Shown: positions 8,355 to 18,036 of the stretch, in pieces
How positions within the stretch are numbered: the stretch's first letter is position 1
How the letters are laid out: each line of letters begins with the position of its first letter
From: an uncultured Bacteroidales bacterium
Lineage (GTDB): Bacteria > Bacteroidota > Bacteroidia > Bacteroidales > CAIWKO01
Length of the DNA stretch: 40,401 nt
Assembly: GCA_903913285.1 (NCBI GenBank)
Contig: CAIWKO010000006.1
Coordinates: 1 to 40,401 of the forward strand
Direction: 5' to 3'
Translations under genes and position numbers: made by a program
Notes under the pieces: generated by a model
Told to the model about the DNA's origin: nothing
The model's database searches: none
The model's input: only the letters and a program-made list of their open reading frames with translations

Positions 8355-10472
8355 ATGAAACCGAAAAAAGATACGGTTCTGGTTGTTGAAGGGATGGATT
8401 GTACGAATTGTGCACTCGGTATAAAAAAACAATTGGATAAAGCAGGTCTTGATAATGTGGATGTGAACTTTGCAACGGCAGAAGTTCGTTTCAACAGTGC
8501 TTCTGAAGAGCAGACAGAGTTTGCAATTCATAAGATCAATAAAATGGGTTATAAAGTAGTTGCAAATCTATCGGAGGAAGAACAAATCGTAAAAAAAGGT
8601 TTGAGCAGCATTGAGATTAAATTTTATTTTTCAATAATTTTTACAATTCCACTTCTCACAGCAATGTTTATCCCAATTGATTTCCTGCATAATTCTTATT
8701 TTCAACTTGCATTAGGATTGCCTGTTTATTTAATCGGAATGTGGCATTTTGGTAAAAGCGCATTCTTCTCAATAAAATCAGGTGTCCCCAATATGGATGT
8801 GCTTATTACTATAGGAACAACAGCTGCATTTTTTTACAGCTTATCGGGGACCTTATTGGATCTTGGGCATAATTATCAGTTTTACGAAACATCAGCAAGT
8901 ATCATTTCATTGGTTTTACTTGGTAATTTACTTGAGCATAAAGCAATAAAAAAAACCACATCTGCTATTGATGAACTTGTAAAAATGCAAAAAGTTACAG
9001 CAAGACTTATTAGCACAGTGAATGGCATTGAACAAATAACCGAAATCGAAGCTTCGAAAGTCAGAAAGGACGATATGCTGTTAGTGAATTTAGGCGATAA
9101 AATTCCAGCAGATGGAATCGTATATTGGGGAGAGGGAAATGCTAACGAATCAGCAATAACAGGCGAAAGTGTCGAAGTAGAAAAACAAACCGGAAATGCA
9201 GTAATAGGCGGGACCATTCTCGTATCTGGAAATATTAAAGTAAAAGTAACCGCTATCGGTAATCAATCTGTCTTAGGTCAAATAATCGACCTTGTAAAAA
9301 ATGCACAACAGGACAAACCCGAAATGCAAAATTTAGCTGATAGAATCAGTGCAGTATTTGTACCTGTTGTATTATTGATTTCTGTTGTTACATTTCTAAT
9401 CAATTATTTTGCTGCAGATATCGACTTTCAGCATTCACTACTTAGATGTATCGCCGTATTGGTAATCGCCTGCCCGTGTGCTTTAGGGCTTGCTATTCCT
9501 ACTGCCGTTATTGTTGGCGTAGGACGTGTTGCCAAACAAGGGATATTAATAAAAGGTGCCAGTACTATTCAAAAAATCAATGACATTAAAACAATAATTT
9601 TTGATAAAACAGGGACACTGACCACGGGAAACTTCACGATTCGCGCAATAAACACGAATGATATCAGTGAAAATGAAGCAAAAAAGATTCTTTTTTCTTT
9701 GGAAAAATTTTCAACTCATCCGATAGCAGTTTCAATTACTAATGAACTAAAAAATGAATTCCCGATCGAATTAAATGATATAAAAGATGAAAAAGGAATC
9801 AGCATAAGCGGAATAGATAATCAAGGAAATAATTATGCTGCAGGTTCATACAGGATCGCAAAACACGAAACTTCCGATTATTCTCATTCGGTTTATCTTG
9901 TAAAAAACGGCAAGCTAGTTGCGACTGTCGATTTACAGGATGAAATTCGTGCAGATGTTCCTCAAACAATTGATTTTTTTAAATCAAAAGATGTTAAAAT
10001 CATTTTGTTAAGTGGAGATAAGAAAGAGAAATGCGACATCTTTGCTTCTCAACTTAATTTTGATGGTGTATATTCTGAAAAACTGCCTGCAGAGAAACTT
10101 GAACTGGTTGAACAACTGAACAAAAATAATGATCTATGTATGGTAGGTGATGGAATAAACGATGCACCTGCTCTTTCAAAAGCGGCTGTAGGAATATCAT
10201 TAAGCGACTCCACACAGATAGCCATAAAATCGGCACAGGTTGTCCTGCTCAACGGTAAGATAAACCTATTATCAAAAGCATGGCTAATTAGCCACGCGAC
10301 TATGAAAGTGATTAAACAAAATTTATTCTGGGCTTTTTTCTACAATATCATTGCTATTCCAATTGCTGCATTTGGATTACTTGATCCAATGATAGCCGCT
10401 GCATCGATGGCATTATCGGATGTTGTCGTTATTTTAAATTCATTACGTTTACGAACAAAAAAATTGAAATAA
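8355..10472 (+). CDS. copA: Copper-type heavy-metal P-type ATPase (CopA-like)
   Basis: A 705-residue P1B ATPase that should pump monovalent copper out of the cytoplasm. Order of parts: a single HMA domain with GMDCTNC (Cys16, Cys19); membrane helices from about 90; the actuator TGES (269-272); CPC in the metal-binding helix (373-375); the phosphorylated Asp417 in DKTGTLT; the nucleotide-binding His-Pro pair (455-456); GDGINDAP (598-605); and the last two helices. CPC with Tyr663-Asn664 points to Cu(I). The usual last-helix motif MxxSS reads M-A-L-S-D here (Met685, Ser688, Asp689), a substitution at a residue normally tied to Cu(I) coordination. No CopZ chaperone or metal-responsive regulator lies next to it. 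Divergent from dgt and convergent with the flavoenzyme, 22 bp apart. Confidence 0.93.
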   Translation: MKPKKDTVLVVEGMDCTNCALGIKKQLDKAGLDNVDVNFATAEVRFNSASEEQTEFAIHKINKMGYKVVANLSEEEQIVKKGLSSIEIKFYFSIIFTIPLLTAMFIPIDFLHNSYFQLALGLPVYLIGMWHFGKSAFFSIKSGVPNMDVLITIGTTAAFFYSLSGTLLDLGHNYQFYETSASIISLVLLGNLLEHKAIKKTTSAIDELVKMQKVTARLISTVNGIEQITEIEASKVRKDDMLLVNLGDKIPADGIVYWGEGNANESAITGESVEVEKQTGNAVIGGTILVSGNIKVKVTAIGNQSVLGQIIDLVKNAQQDKPEMQNLADRISAVFVPVVLLISVVTFLINYFAADIDFQHSLLRCIAVLVIACPCALGLAIPTAVIVGVGRVAKQGILIKGASTIQKINDIKTIIFDKTGTLTTGNFTIRAINTNDISENEAKKILFSLEKFSTHPIAVSITNELKNEFPIELNDIKDEKGISISGIDNQGNNYAAGSYRIAKHETSDYSHSVYLVKNGKLVATVDLQDEIRADVPQTIDFFKSKDVKIILLSGDKKEKCDIFASQLNFDGVYSEKLPAEKLELVEQLNKNNDLCMVGDGINDAPALSKAAVGISLSDSTQIAIKSAQVVLLNGKINLLSKAWLISHATMKVIKQNLFWAFFYNIIAIPIAAFGLLDPMIAAASMALSDVVVILNSLRLRTKKLK

Positions 10473-10494
10473 AACTTTCTATTCTATTTTAAAG

Positions 10495-12015
10495 TTACTT
10501 TACTCCAAATTTTATTTTGCACTTTTTACATATAATTTGTGTCAGGTCGCGACCTGTTTTTATTGCTACAGGTAATCCTCCACCAGGCATGGCCCAATGA
10601 CCGGTGAAATAAAAGTTTTTTAACCCGGGCAAATCAATTTTTATTGGAGAACGAGCCGTCAGATTTTTATCAGGCAACCATCCTTGTACGCTACCGGCTC
10701 TGTTTGCCGTGTATCGTTGGTAGGTAGCGGGAGTTGTTATATCCATTTCCTCAATAAAATTCTTAATATTACCGATTTTATTATCAAGAGCATCAATAAT
10801 TTGTTGTGCAAAAGCATTTTTCTGCGTATCATATGCGGCTTTGTCATTGGATCTGAGTTGTACCCAATAATCTCCGTTAGTAGTATAAAAGCTCACAGAA
10901 ACGACTGTCTTTCCTTCAGGTGCTAAGGTAGGGTCATAATTATAAACATGTGCTTCTAGTCTGGAGTATACAGTGCCATCAGGAGAGGACAACTCTTTTT
11001 CAATAGGAAACCTAAAAAAATGAGGAAAATCATTAAAACTTCGCGCAATGCCCAAAGCAACCATAAAGATGGAATAATATACCTTTAATTTCTTTTGCTC
11101 ATTCAACTGATTTATAAGAGTGTCAGTATATTTTCCATCCAGAGCATGGAACAATGTATATTGCCAGTCAGCTGCAGAAACAGTAATATCAGATTTTATT
11201 ACAGATCCATCCTTGAGTAGGACAGCAGTTGCAATATCATTATCACAAACAATTTTTTCGACAGTTTGGTTATAATGAATCTCACCTCCAAGGTCTAGGT
11301 ACTTTTGTTCAATTTTTTTAGAAAACTTATAAGACCCTCCAATAGGGTAACCTGCCCCGTTTTTATCATAAGATGCCAAAGGGATCGTTAAAATAAGAAG
11401 GCAGATCTCATCGCCATCGTACAGCAGTTGGAATGCTTCTTTAAGGAAGGGATTCTTGAATTTTTCACCAAAAGTAAAATTGGTAACCTTTTTCCATTTA
11501 TTAACAAACATCAGTAATGGCAAATGTTTAATCATTCTGATTTTCTCAGGGAAAGTAAGTAATTCCGGAACTTTATCAACGATTGGAGGCATCTCAAAAT
11601 GCTGAATCTTCCGCATGGATTTTACAAACTTTCGGATAAGTTTCGAATCTTCAGGGGCAATATCAAGCAAATAATGTTCAAGTTTATCAAGGTTTGTGTA
11701 TAGATGGAAAACCTTGCTCCCATATTTATTTGAGGTATCTTTCACTTCAATTTCAGCTCTTAGCTTATGATTTACAAACCGGATAGAATCCATATCAATA
11801 AGTTCAGACCAAAGTTTGTAAAAAGGATTCGAAGGATTAGAACCCAGTAACCAATGAATGCAACCGTCGAAAGTATACTCGCCACGTTGCCAACTGGTAC
11901 ATAATCCCCCTGATACTGGATTCTTTTCAAAGATATGGGTTTCGAATCCATTCATTTGGAGATAACATCCAACTGATAATCCAGAAACGCCTGCCCCAAT
12001 GATATTAATTTTCAT
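10495..12015 (-). CDS. Phytoene desaturase/carotenoid isomerase-like FAD-dependent oxidoreductase
   Basis: A 506-residue flavoprotein from the ATG at 12015, chosen because the Rossmann motif INIIGAGVSGLSVGCYL starts three residues later. The alternative start at 12057 adds an unlikely 14-residue extension. The N-terminal dinucleotide fold (GAGVSGL) continues into VFEKNPVSGGLCTSW-type sequence, and the C-terminal FAD-binding motif reads FTGHWAMPGGGLPVAIKTGRD. This arrangement is shared by CrtI-type desaturases, CrtISO isomerases and retinol saturases. No phytoene synthase or other carotenoid gene is nearby, so a carotenoid substrate is only a family-level guess. Other members act on fatty-acyl or retinoid-like substrates. 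It is divergent from the helicase-nuclease gene. Confidence 0.82.
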   Translation of the reverse strand: MKINIIGAGVSGLSVGCYLQMNGFETHIFEKNPVSGGLCTSWQRGEYTFDGCIHWLLGSNPSNPFYKLWSELIDMDSIRFVNHKLRAEIEVKDTSNKYGSKVFHLYTNLDKLEHYLLDIAPEDSKLIRKFVKSMRKIQHFEMPPIVDKVPELLTFPEKIRMIKHLPLLMFVNKWKKVTNFTFGEKFKNPFLKEAFQLLYDGDEICLLILTIPLASYDKNGAGYPIGGSYKFSKKIEQKYLDLGGEIHYNQTVEKIVCDNDIATAVLLKDGSVIKSDITVSAADWQYTLFHALDGKYTDTLINQLNEQKKLKVYYSIFMVALGIARSFNDFPHFFRFPIEKELSSPDGTVYSRLEAHVYNYDPTLAPEGKTVVSVSFYTTNGDYWVQLRSNDKAAYDTQKNAFAQQIIDALDNKIGNIKNFIEEMDITTPATYQRYTANRAGSVQGWLPDKNLTARSPIKIDLPGLKNFYFTGHWAMPGGGLPVAIKTGRDLTQIICKKCKIKFGVK

Positions 12016-12180
12016 TCCACTTAGCTTATTTGCTTTGACTGTACTTAAGCCACACAAAGTACGGACTTTTTCACCACTAAAATTGTATATTTATAAGGAT
12101 TTATAATTAGCCGTTAGTTTTTTCTCTAAATTTACAAATCGAAAAAGTAAAAGACAATAATTTTATTAAATTATCATCAT

Positions 12181-15100
12181 ATGGGGATTTCGGACAAGAA
12201 TTTTATTGTTTATAAAGCTTCGGCCGGTTCTGGAAAAACCTATACTCTGGTAAAAGAATACCTAGAAATCGTATTAACTAACCCGGAAAAATACCGTCGC
12301 GTTTTGGCTGTTACTTTTACAAACAAAGCAGCCTATGAAATGAAAACCCGGATTATAAAATATTTGGTCAATCTTTCAAAAATCAATAAATCAACAAACA
12401 AAGCTGATGTTGAACAAATCAAAAACTCATACAAAGAACTGATAAATGAATTGTGTTCGGTAACAAGAGTTAACGTTAATGAACTTTCATGCCGTGCAGA
12501 TATCGTTCTTAAAAAAATTTTGCATAATTATACCGATTTTGCGATTTGCACTATCGACAGTTTTGTTCAACGCATTATACGGACATTTGCTTTCGACCTA
12601 AAGATACCTCAGAATTTTGAGGTAGAACTGGATTCAAAAAATATTTTATCGCAAGCTGTTGACATATTACTGAGTTTTGTTAATCAAGGCGAAGCCATAA
12701 CAGAATTGATGGTTGAATTTATCAAACAAAAAATCTCTGAAGGAAAAAGCTGGGATATTGAAAAAGACCTCAAATCGTTTGCTGAAGAGTTACTAAAAGA
12801 AGACACTCAAAAATTTATTCCCTTAATTGAGGGATTCAGCATAAATAACTTTCAAAAAATTATATCAAAATCATTTGAAATACGAAAAACGTTAAGCGAC
12901 CAAGCAGAGACCATGGCAAAATCGGTTCTTATCGAAATCAACCGGCTTCAAATCGATATCACTTCGTTTTATTATGGAACAAAAGGTATACCGGGGTTTT
13001 TTAAAAAAATTATTTCCAAAGGTTTGGCAAACGCAACTCTCAGCTCAACTTATTATATAAAAACCGTTGAAGAAAACGAATGGTTTTCAAAAAAAGCACC
13101 GGCACAAGACATACAAAATATTGATTCGCTAAAAGATATGATTAGCGAAGCTTATCATAAAATACTTGAATTGCAGATACAGTTCAAAAACATCAACATT
13201 GTTACAAAAAGCCTGTATCAACTTTCGTTGCTCAATCAAATCAGAGCTGAAACGGACGAAGTAAAATCAAATTCAAATCTGGTTTTTATTTCCGACTTCT
13301 ATCAAAAAATTCACGAACAATTGCTGAACGAACCCGTACCATTTATCTATCAAAGAACCGGCGAAAAATATGAACATTTTTTTATTGATGAGTTCCAGGA
13401 TACTTCGGTTTTGCAATTCCAGAATATGCTCCCGCTCATTGATAATTCTCTGGCTACTGCTAATACAAATCTTGTGGTGGGCGACGGAAAACAAGCAATT
13501 TATCGCTGGCGCAACGGCGAGGTTATGCAATTTGCTTCTTTACCTAAAATATTCAACAAGCCGGATTTGCTCCACTTCGACTATATAGAATCTTCCTTAG
13601 AAAGAAATTTTATCAATTATGCTGATACTGAGAACGGAGCTTTGAATATTAATTATCGCTCACAACGAGAAATTGTGAATTTCAACAACAAACTTTTCGG
13701 CTATCTAAGTAACCTGTTAAGCGAAAAACACAGAAACATTTACGATAATATATCACAAAATGTTAAGCCCGGTAGCGATAGAGGTTATATTAAGGTGCAG
13801 TTTTTTGATGCGGAAGATTATGAAGAAAACCAATTGAATGCTATCCTTGAAGTCATTCAAAACCTCAGTATTCAGAATATTCCCTTGAATAATATTGCGG
13901 TTATTTGTCGTAAAAATTTTGAGACCATAATAGTTGCTGCCCATCTACTTAAAAACAATATTGAAGTTGTTTCATCTGAATCTCTACTGCTTTGTGCATC
14001 ATCCGAAATCAACCTTATCATATCCTCTCTCAAGTTTTTACATAATGCCGACGATAATTTATCTGCTTCATATATCCTGTTTTATTTAAGCAGGAACAGG
14101 TCGACAGTGGAAAACACCAACACATTGATTGAACGGTATAATACCCTTAGGAACACGATGCAAGGGTTTGCAGCTTTATCAGAGATACTGAAATCATTCA
14201 ATATCGAAATAGATTTTAACGTCCTTGCAAAGCTTTCTTTATTCGATTTGAACGAATATCTTATCCGTAAGTTTGGGTTAATGATATATGCCGACCCCTT
14301 TATTATCTTTTATCTTGATGCTGTGAGCCAGTTCACTCAAAAAAACACATCAACTATTTTTGATTTCCTGAGATGGTGGGACGAATTCGGAGCAAAAAAA
14401 TCCATCGTCATTCCTGATGAACTGAATGCAGTTAAAATTATGACGATTCATAAAGCCAAAGGCATGGAATTTCCTGTTGTGATTTACCCCTTTGCCGACG
14501 AATCACCCGTAATAAAAAATGCTTCGACATGGGTATTAAATCAGGATAAAATAACATCGGAGCTTCCGGTATTTCAATTGCAAATAAGCGAAAAACTGTT
14601 GAAGGGCACTTCATACGAAAAATATTTTATAGAAGAGAAATCGAAAGCAACGCTTGATATGCTTAATATTTGTTACGTAGCACTTACACGGGCTGGAGAA
14701 CATTTATATATTTTTTCAAAGAAATACGCCGACAATTCGAAAAGTCAGAGTTTTGGGGTACAACTTCAAAAATATCTTACATTAGAAAACCTATGGGTTG
14801 ATGGAAAAACTATTTATGAGTTTGGACACACTGAGAATTTTATTTTGAACGCTGTTGAAAAAAGAAAGGAAAATAATCTAAAATTCTACGATTCACTGGT
14901 TTCGTCGGATTGGACAAAAAAATTGATAATACGTTATAGTTCACCTCAAGCGCTCGATTTTGATAAACAGGACAAACGTTTGTCCTGGGGAAATATGGTT
15001 CATGAAATTTTATCGGAAATGCAAGATATGGCCGACATGGACAAAGCTATAGCCGAAACTGTTCAAAAATTCATGCTGAACGAGGAAGACAGCAATAAAA

Positions 15101-15399
15101 TCAGGAAACTAATTGCTCAGGTTTTTTCGAAACCTGAGATGGAAGCATTTTTTGCTCCTGGTTTGAAGGTGATGACTGAATCTGAAATCCTGACAGCAGA
15201 CAACAAGTTATATCGGCCCGACCGTATTATTTTTGATAACGACAACAACATCGTGATCGATTTTAAAACAGGTGCTGCAGAGGAAAAACATCAGCAGCAA
15301 ATTAGTAATTATGCTGCTTTGCTCACTGATATCAATAAAAAACCGACAGAAAAATTTCTACTTTATTTAAACGAAAATGTAAAACTGGTGAAAGTTTAA
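12181..15399 (+). CDS. UvrD/Rep-family helicase with C-terminal PD-(D/E)XK nuclease (RecB/AddA-like)
   Basis: A 1,072-residue DNA helicase-nuclease expected to process double-strand breaks. Superfamily 1A helicase motifs in order: Walker A ASAGSGKT (residues 13-20), LAVTFTNKAAYEMK (motif Ia), DEFQDTS (motif II, about 403-409), VVGDGKQAIYRWRNG (III), LNINYRSQREIV (IV), MTIHKAKGMEFPVV (V) and CYVALTRAGEHLYI (VI). The C-terminus has a RecB-type nuclease signature: RPDRIIFD, then VIDFKTG at about 1023-1029, then QISNYAALL (the Q-x3-Y element). The ASAGSGKT start is typical of the RecB/AddA group. AddAB and RecBCD normally need partner subunits, and no AddB or RecC/D lies beside it. It may act with a distant partner or alone. 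Confidence 0.9.
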   Translation: MGISDKNFIVYKASAGSGKTYTLVKEYLEIVLTNPEKYRRVLAVTFTNKAAYEMKTRIIKYLVNLSKINKSTNKADVEQIKNSYKELINELCSVTRVNVNELSCRADIVLKKILHNYTDFAICTIDSFVQRIIRTFAFDLKIPQNFEVELDSKNILSQAVDILLSFVNQGEAITELMVEFIKQKISEGKSWDIEKDLKSFAEELLKEDTQKFIPLIEGFSINNFQKIISKSFEIRKTLSDQAETMAKSVLIEINRLQIDITSFYYGTKGIPGFFKKIISKGLANATLSSTYYIKTVEENEWFSKKAPAQDIQNIDSLKDMISEAYHKILELQIQFKNINIVTKSLYQLSLLNQIRAETDEVKSNSNLVFISDFYQKIHEQLLNEPVPFIYQRTGEKYEHFFIDEFQDTSVLQFQNMLPLIDNSLATANTNLVVGDGKQAIYRWRNGEVMQFASLPKIFNKPDLLHFDYIESSLERNFINYADTENGALNINYRSQREIVNFNNKLFGYLSNLLSEKHRNIYDNISQNVKPGSDRGYIKVQFFDAEDYEENQLNAILEVIQNLSIQNIPLNNIAVICRKNFETIIVAAHLLKNNIEVVSSESLLLCASSEINLIISSLKFLHNADDNLSASYILFYLSRNRSTVENTNTLIERYNTLRNTMQGFAALSEILKSFNIEIDFNVLAKLSLFDLNEYLIRKFGLMIYADPFIIFYLDAVSQFTQKNTSTIFDFLRWWDEFGAKKSIVIPDELNAVKIMTIHKAKGMEFPVVIYPFADESPVIKNASTWVLNQDKITSELPVFQLQISEKLLKGTSYEKYFIEEKSKATLDMLNICYVALTRAGEHLYIFSKKYADNSKSQSFGVQLQKYLTLENLWVDGKTIYEFGHTENFILNAVEKRKENNLKFYDSLVSSDWTKKLIIRYSSPQALDFDKQDKRLSWGNMVHEILSEMQDMADMDKAIAETVQKFMLNEEDSNKIRKLIAQVFSKPEMEAFFAPGLKVMTESEILTADNKLYRPDRIIFDNDNNIVIDFKTGAAEEKHQQQISNYAALLTDINKKPTEKFLLYLNENVKLVKV

Positions 15400-15530
15400 G
15401 AAGTGACTAAAGTACTTAAAGTGCCTAGAGTTAAGTTAAAAGTTTATAATGTTACGAGGATCTTTTGCTTTTTCTTAACCACAGAGTTCACAATGAATAG
15501 ACAGAGGTTCACAGCGAATTACCAAAGGCA
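15400..15530. repeat. Degenerate short intergenic repeats
   Basis: The gap between two convergent genes contains two low-grade tandem patterns. At about 15403-15440 a 9-bp-like motif recurs (GTGACTAAA, GTACTTAAA, GTGCCTAGA, GTTAAG). At 15481-15521 a 20/21-bp unit occurs twice (ACAGAG-TTCACA-ATGAAT, then ACAGAGG-TTCACA-GCGAAT). No gene or terminator was seen here. Confidence 0.5.
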
Positions 15531-15560
15531 ATAATAGACCAGATACCAAATACCGGACAC

Positions 15561-16169
15561 CTATTTCTTTTCGTCCAGATAAAGTTTCAAAAGTTTCGCC
15601 ACATACTTGCCAAACACATCAAATTCGATGTTGATTACGGTGCTTTTTTTGAAGTTGTGGAAATTGGTTACATCGAAGGTGAAAGGGATGATTGCTACCG
15701 AAAACTGCGATGGTAATGAATCTACTACGGTAAGACTAACGCCATTGACAGATATTGAACCTTTTTCAACAGTAATATTTTGTTTGCCCGGATCATATTC
15801 AAACCAATATTTCCAGCTGCCGTCCATCTCTTCAACTTTAGTGCATACTGCAGTTTGGTCGACATGACCTTGAACTATATGACCGTCGAAACGGGCTTCC
15901 ATACGCATGCTTCGTTCTAGATTTACTTCATAGCCGACAAACCATGAGCCCAGATTAGTCTTGTCGAGAGTTTCCTGTATAGCAGTGACAACATATTGCT
16001 GTTTTTCGTAGTCAACTTTCACTACTGTAAGACACACACCGTCGTGGCACATGCTTTGGTCGATGCTGAGTTCTTTTGCAACGGGGGTTTGTATAGTGAT
16101 GTTAATATTGGTACGATCGCGGTCGATGCCTACTACTTTGCCTGTGGTTTCTACGATTCCTGTGAACAT
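15561..16169 (-). CDS. ribE: Riboflavin synthase, alpha subunit
   Basis: A 202-residue enzyme that joins two molecules of 6,7-dimethyl-8-ribityllumazine to give riboflavin. It has the tandem lumazine-binding barrels of the family. Barrel 1 starts MFTGIVETTGKV and holds HDGVCLTV and NLERSMR. The GHIVQGHVDQ junction follows, then barrel 2 with KGSISVNGVSLTV and FTFDVTNFHNF. The length is typical. No other rib gene and no FMN riboswitch is next to it, so this is a stand-alone locus. Convergent with the helicase-nuclease gene. Some genomes call this gene ribC. Confidence 0.95.
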   Translation of the reverse strand: MFTGIVETTGKVVGIDRDRTNINITIQTPVAKELSIDQSMCHDGVCLTVVKVDYEKQQYVVTAIQETLDKTNLGSWFVGYEVNLERSMRMEARFDGHIVQGHVDQTAVCTKVEEMDGSWKYWFEYDPGKQNITVEKGSISVNGVSLTVVDSLPSQFSVAIIPFTFDVTNFHNFKKSTVINIEFDVFGKYVAKLLKLYLDEKK

Positions 16170-16213
16170 ATCTTTTGTTTTAGATAAATAAAATTTGAAT
16201 TTATTAGTGAGGA

Positions 16214-16221
16214 CAAAATTA
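16214..16221 (-). promoter_or_regulatory. Putative -7 element for ribE (TAATTTTG)
   Basis: Minus-strand TAATTTTG matches TAnnTTTG and lies about 45 bp upstream of the ribE ATG. No TTTG box is visible at -33, so confidence is low. Confidence 0.35.
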
Positions 16222-16486
16222 ATGAAAAAGGTTGAAGCTTAATTATACGGACACATTTATTTTAAGCAAATAAAAACTTGTCAGGTAATCTATATAAATG
16301 ATAAAATTAATTTAACATTAAATACTCTTTCCATCCTCTAAATATACAATATTATCAATCTTATAGGTTTGAATTTCAATATTTATTGGAACAATCTAAC
16401 AATGCATTATCACAATAATGATTCAATCATAACGAAATAAAAGAATTAAAAAAGATAAATCTGAAAGTCGATTTTAGGATCGAATT
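16222..16486. other. AT-rich intergenic region, no gene seen
   Basis: The interval between ribE and the ACP gene is strongly AT-rich and has stops in all frames. A weak hairpin (TCGAT-CCTAAA-ATCGA on the minus strand, about 16470-16485) follows the ACP stop and might slow transcription, but it lacks a good U tract directly after it. Nothing else could be supported. Confidence 0.5.
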
Positions 16487-16792
16487 CTAGTCAAAAGCAA
16501 TGATGTTATTTTCGTGTTCGATGATGAGCATGGTCATATCTATGAGCTGTCCAATAGTTTCGACAGGATGTTTCACCACGTATTTGCCAATAGTTTTCAG
16601 TTCGATATTAAGATTGTATTTCTTTTTGAAGATTTCTATCAACTCGAGGAACATAAGAGAGTCGCCGTCGATATCGCTTATTATATTAGTATTTTCGTTT
16701 AAAGCTGAAGCATCTACTTCACATTCTTCGGTAAAAAAATCGTAAACGGTTTGTTTTACTTCATTACGGGTATTATCGTTAATTTTTGCCAT
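16487..16792 (-). CDS. Acyl carrier protein
   Basis: A 101-residue ACP, acidic and helical. The phosphopantetheine attachment motif is DIDGDSLMFLELI with Ser45; the family signature is DSL, and helix II continues as the docking surface. It is slightly longer than the 77-80 residues of housekeeping AcpP and diverges from it in the C-terminal helix (GKYVVKHPVETIGQLID), so it is probably a dedicated secondary ACP. It is the last gene of a minus-strand group: 18 bp after the ketosynthase, which is 11 bp after a hydroxyacyl dehydrogenase. That pairing suggests it carries the chain those two enzymes modify. Confidence 0.88.
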   Translation of the reverse strand: MAKINDNTRNEVKQTVYDFFTEECEVDASALNENTNIISDIDGDSLMFLELIEIFKKKYNLNIELKTIGKYVVKHPVETIGQLIDMTMLIIEHENNIIAFD

Positions 16793-16810
16793 CAGTTTTT
16801 TTTGGCAAAT

Positions 16811-18025
16811 TTAGCAATATTTTTTAATTACCAAAACAGCATTGTGCCCTCCAAAAGCAAAAGAATTTGACAATGCACAGTTAACAACCTGTTTTCGAGC
16901 CTTGTTGGGTACATAATCCAAATCAAGTTCAGGATCAGGCTCATCATAATTTATAGTAGGTGTTAATAAGCTGTTATTTATAGACTGAATAGTGATGATA
17001 AGTTCCACAGCACCAGCAGCTCCAATTGTGTGTCCTATCATCGATTTGGAAGATGAGATCGGAATTTTATAAGCCTGTTCACCAAAAACTTTTTTTATAG
17101 CCATTGTTTCATATCTATCGTTCAAAGTAGTGGAGGTTCCGTGAGCATTTATATAATCAACTTCATTGATATCTGTACCGGAGTTTTTTAATGCTTGTTG
17201 AATAGTATGTGCAATGCCTTCACCGTCTTTCATTGGAGCCATAATGTTATATGCCTCGCTGGTGATGGCATATCCTGAAAGTTCGGCAAGGATTTTGGCA
17301 TTTCTTGCTTTAGCAGATGTTTCTGACTCTAACACCAAAACCCCTGCACCTTCTCCAATTACAAAGCCATCACGGTTTTTCGAAAATGGTTTACTTGCTT
17401 TTTCAGGTGTTTCATTCTCTGTTGATAATGCATACAAGTTGTTAAAGCCTTCAATTTCTTCTTTGTTCACAATCGAATCTGCTCCTCCAACGATAACAAC
17501 ATCAGCGGAACCTGAACGTATCATGTCATATCCCAATCCGATGGCGTAGGCCGATGATGCACAAGCAGAAGCCACAGTATAGTTAGGACCTTGAAGTTTA
17601 TATTCTAATGATATCCATGCCGACATAGCATTGTTCATGCTTTTTAGAATAAGATTCTGAGGAGTAGTATTTTGTTCACTCGATGTGTTTGCTGTAGCAA
17701 CAACGCCTAGAATAACCGAACAACGGTTTTTATCCATTTCGTCGAAATTAATTCCACTTTGTTGAACAGCTTCTTTGGCACAAACAAAACATGCTTTTGT
17801 CACACGTGTCATTTGGTCAGCTGAACGTTTTTTAATATAGTTTGGCCATAATTCCTCAAAGGCAGCAGGTAATTCAGCAGCTATTTGGGTTTGGCATTGA
17901 GAAGCATCAAACAAAGATATTTTTTTTACTCCACTTTTGCCTGCAATCAAATTTTCCCAATTTTCTGAGAGGTTTAATCCCAGAGATGTGATCATATTCA
18001 TTCCTGTAACAACAACTCTTTCCAT
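16811..18025 (-). CDS. Beta-ketoacyl-ACP synthase (FabF-like)
   Basis: A 404-residue condensing enzyme of the KAS I/II thiolase fold. The catalytic triad is complete: Cys155 in VASACASSAYAIG, His295 in NAHGTSTTLND, and His332 in SMIGHTIGAAG. The N-terminus VVVTGMNMITSLG and the C-terminus NSFAFGGHNAVLVI are typical of FabF. It should elongate an acyl chain held on the ACP encoded 18 bp downstream. The ACASS rather than ACATG context at the nucleophile, and the company of a secondary ACP, suggest a specialised pathway rather than core fatty acid synthesis. No SDR ketoreductase or dehydratase is adjacent. Confidence 0.92.
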   Translation of the reverse strand: MERVVVTGMNMITSLGLNLSENWENLIAGKSGVKKISLFDASQCQTQIAAELPAAFEELWPNYIKKRSADQMTRVTKACFVCAKEAVQQSGINFDEMDKNRCSVILGVVATANTSSEQNTTPQNLILKSMNNAMSAWISLEYKLQGPNYTVASACASSAYAIGLGYDMIRSGSADVVIVGGADSIVNKEEIEGFNNLYALSTENETPEKASKPFSKNRDGFVIGEGAGVLVLESETSAKARNAKILAELSGYAITSEAYNIMAPMKDGEGIAHTIQQALKNSGTDINEVDYINAHGTSTTLNDRYETMAIKKVFGEQAYKIPISSSKSMIGHTIGAAGAVELIITIQSINNSLLTPTINYDEPDPELDLDYVPNKARKQVVNCALSNSFAFGGHNAVLVIKKYC

Positions 18026-18036
18026 ATTTCTTTTTT

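Noticed and set aside
10473-10500. AACTTT-N12-AAAGTT inverted repeat between copA and the flavoenzyme gene as a terminator
   Set aside because: The stem is only 6 bp of AT pairs and has no good U tract.
16170-16213. FMN riboswitch upstream of ribE
   Set aside because: The leader is too short and AT-rich and shows none of the conserved RFN helices.
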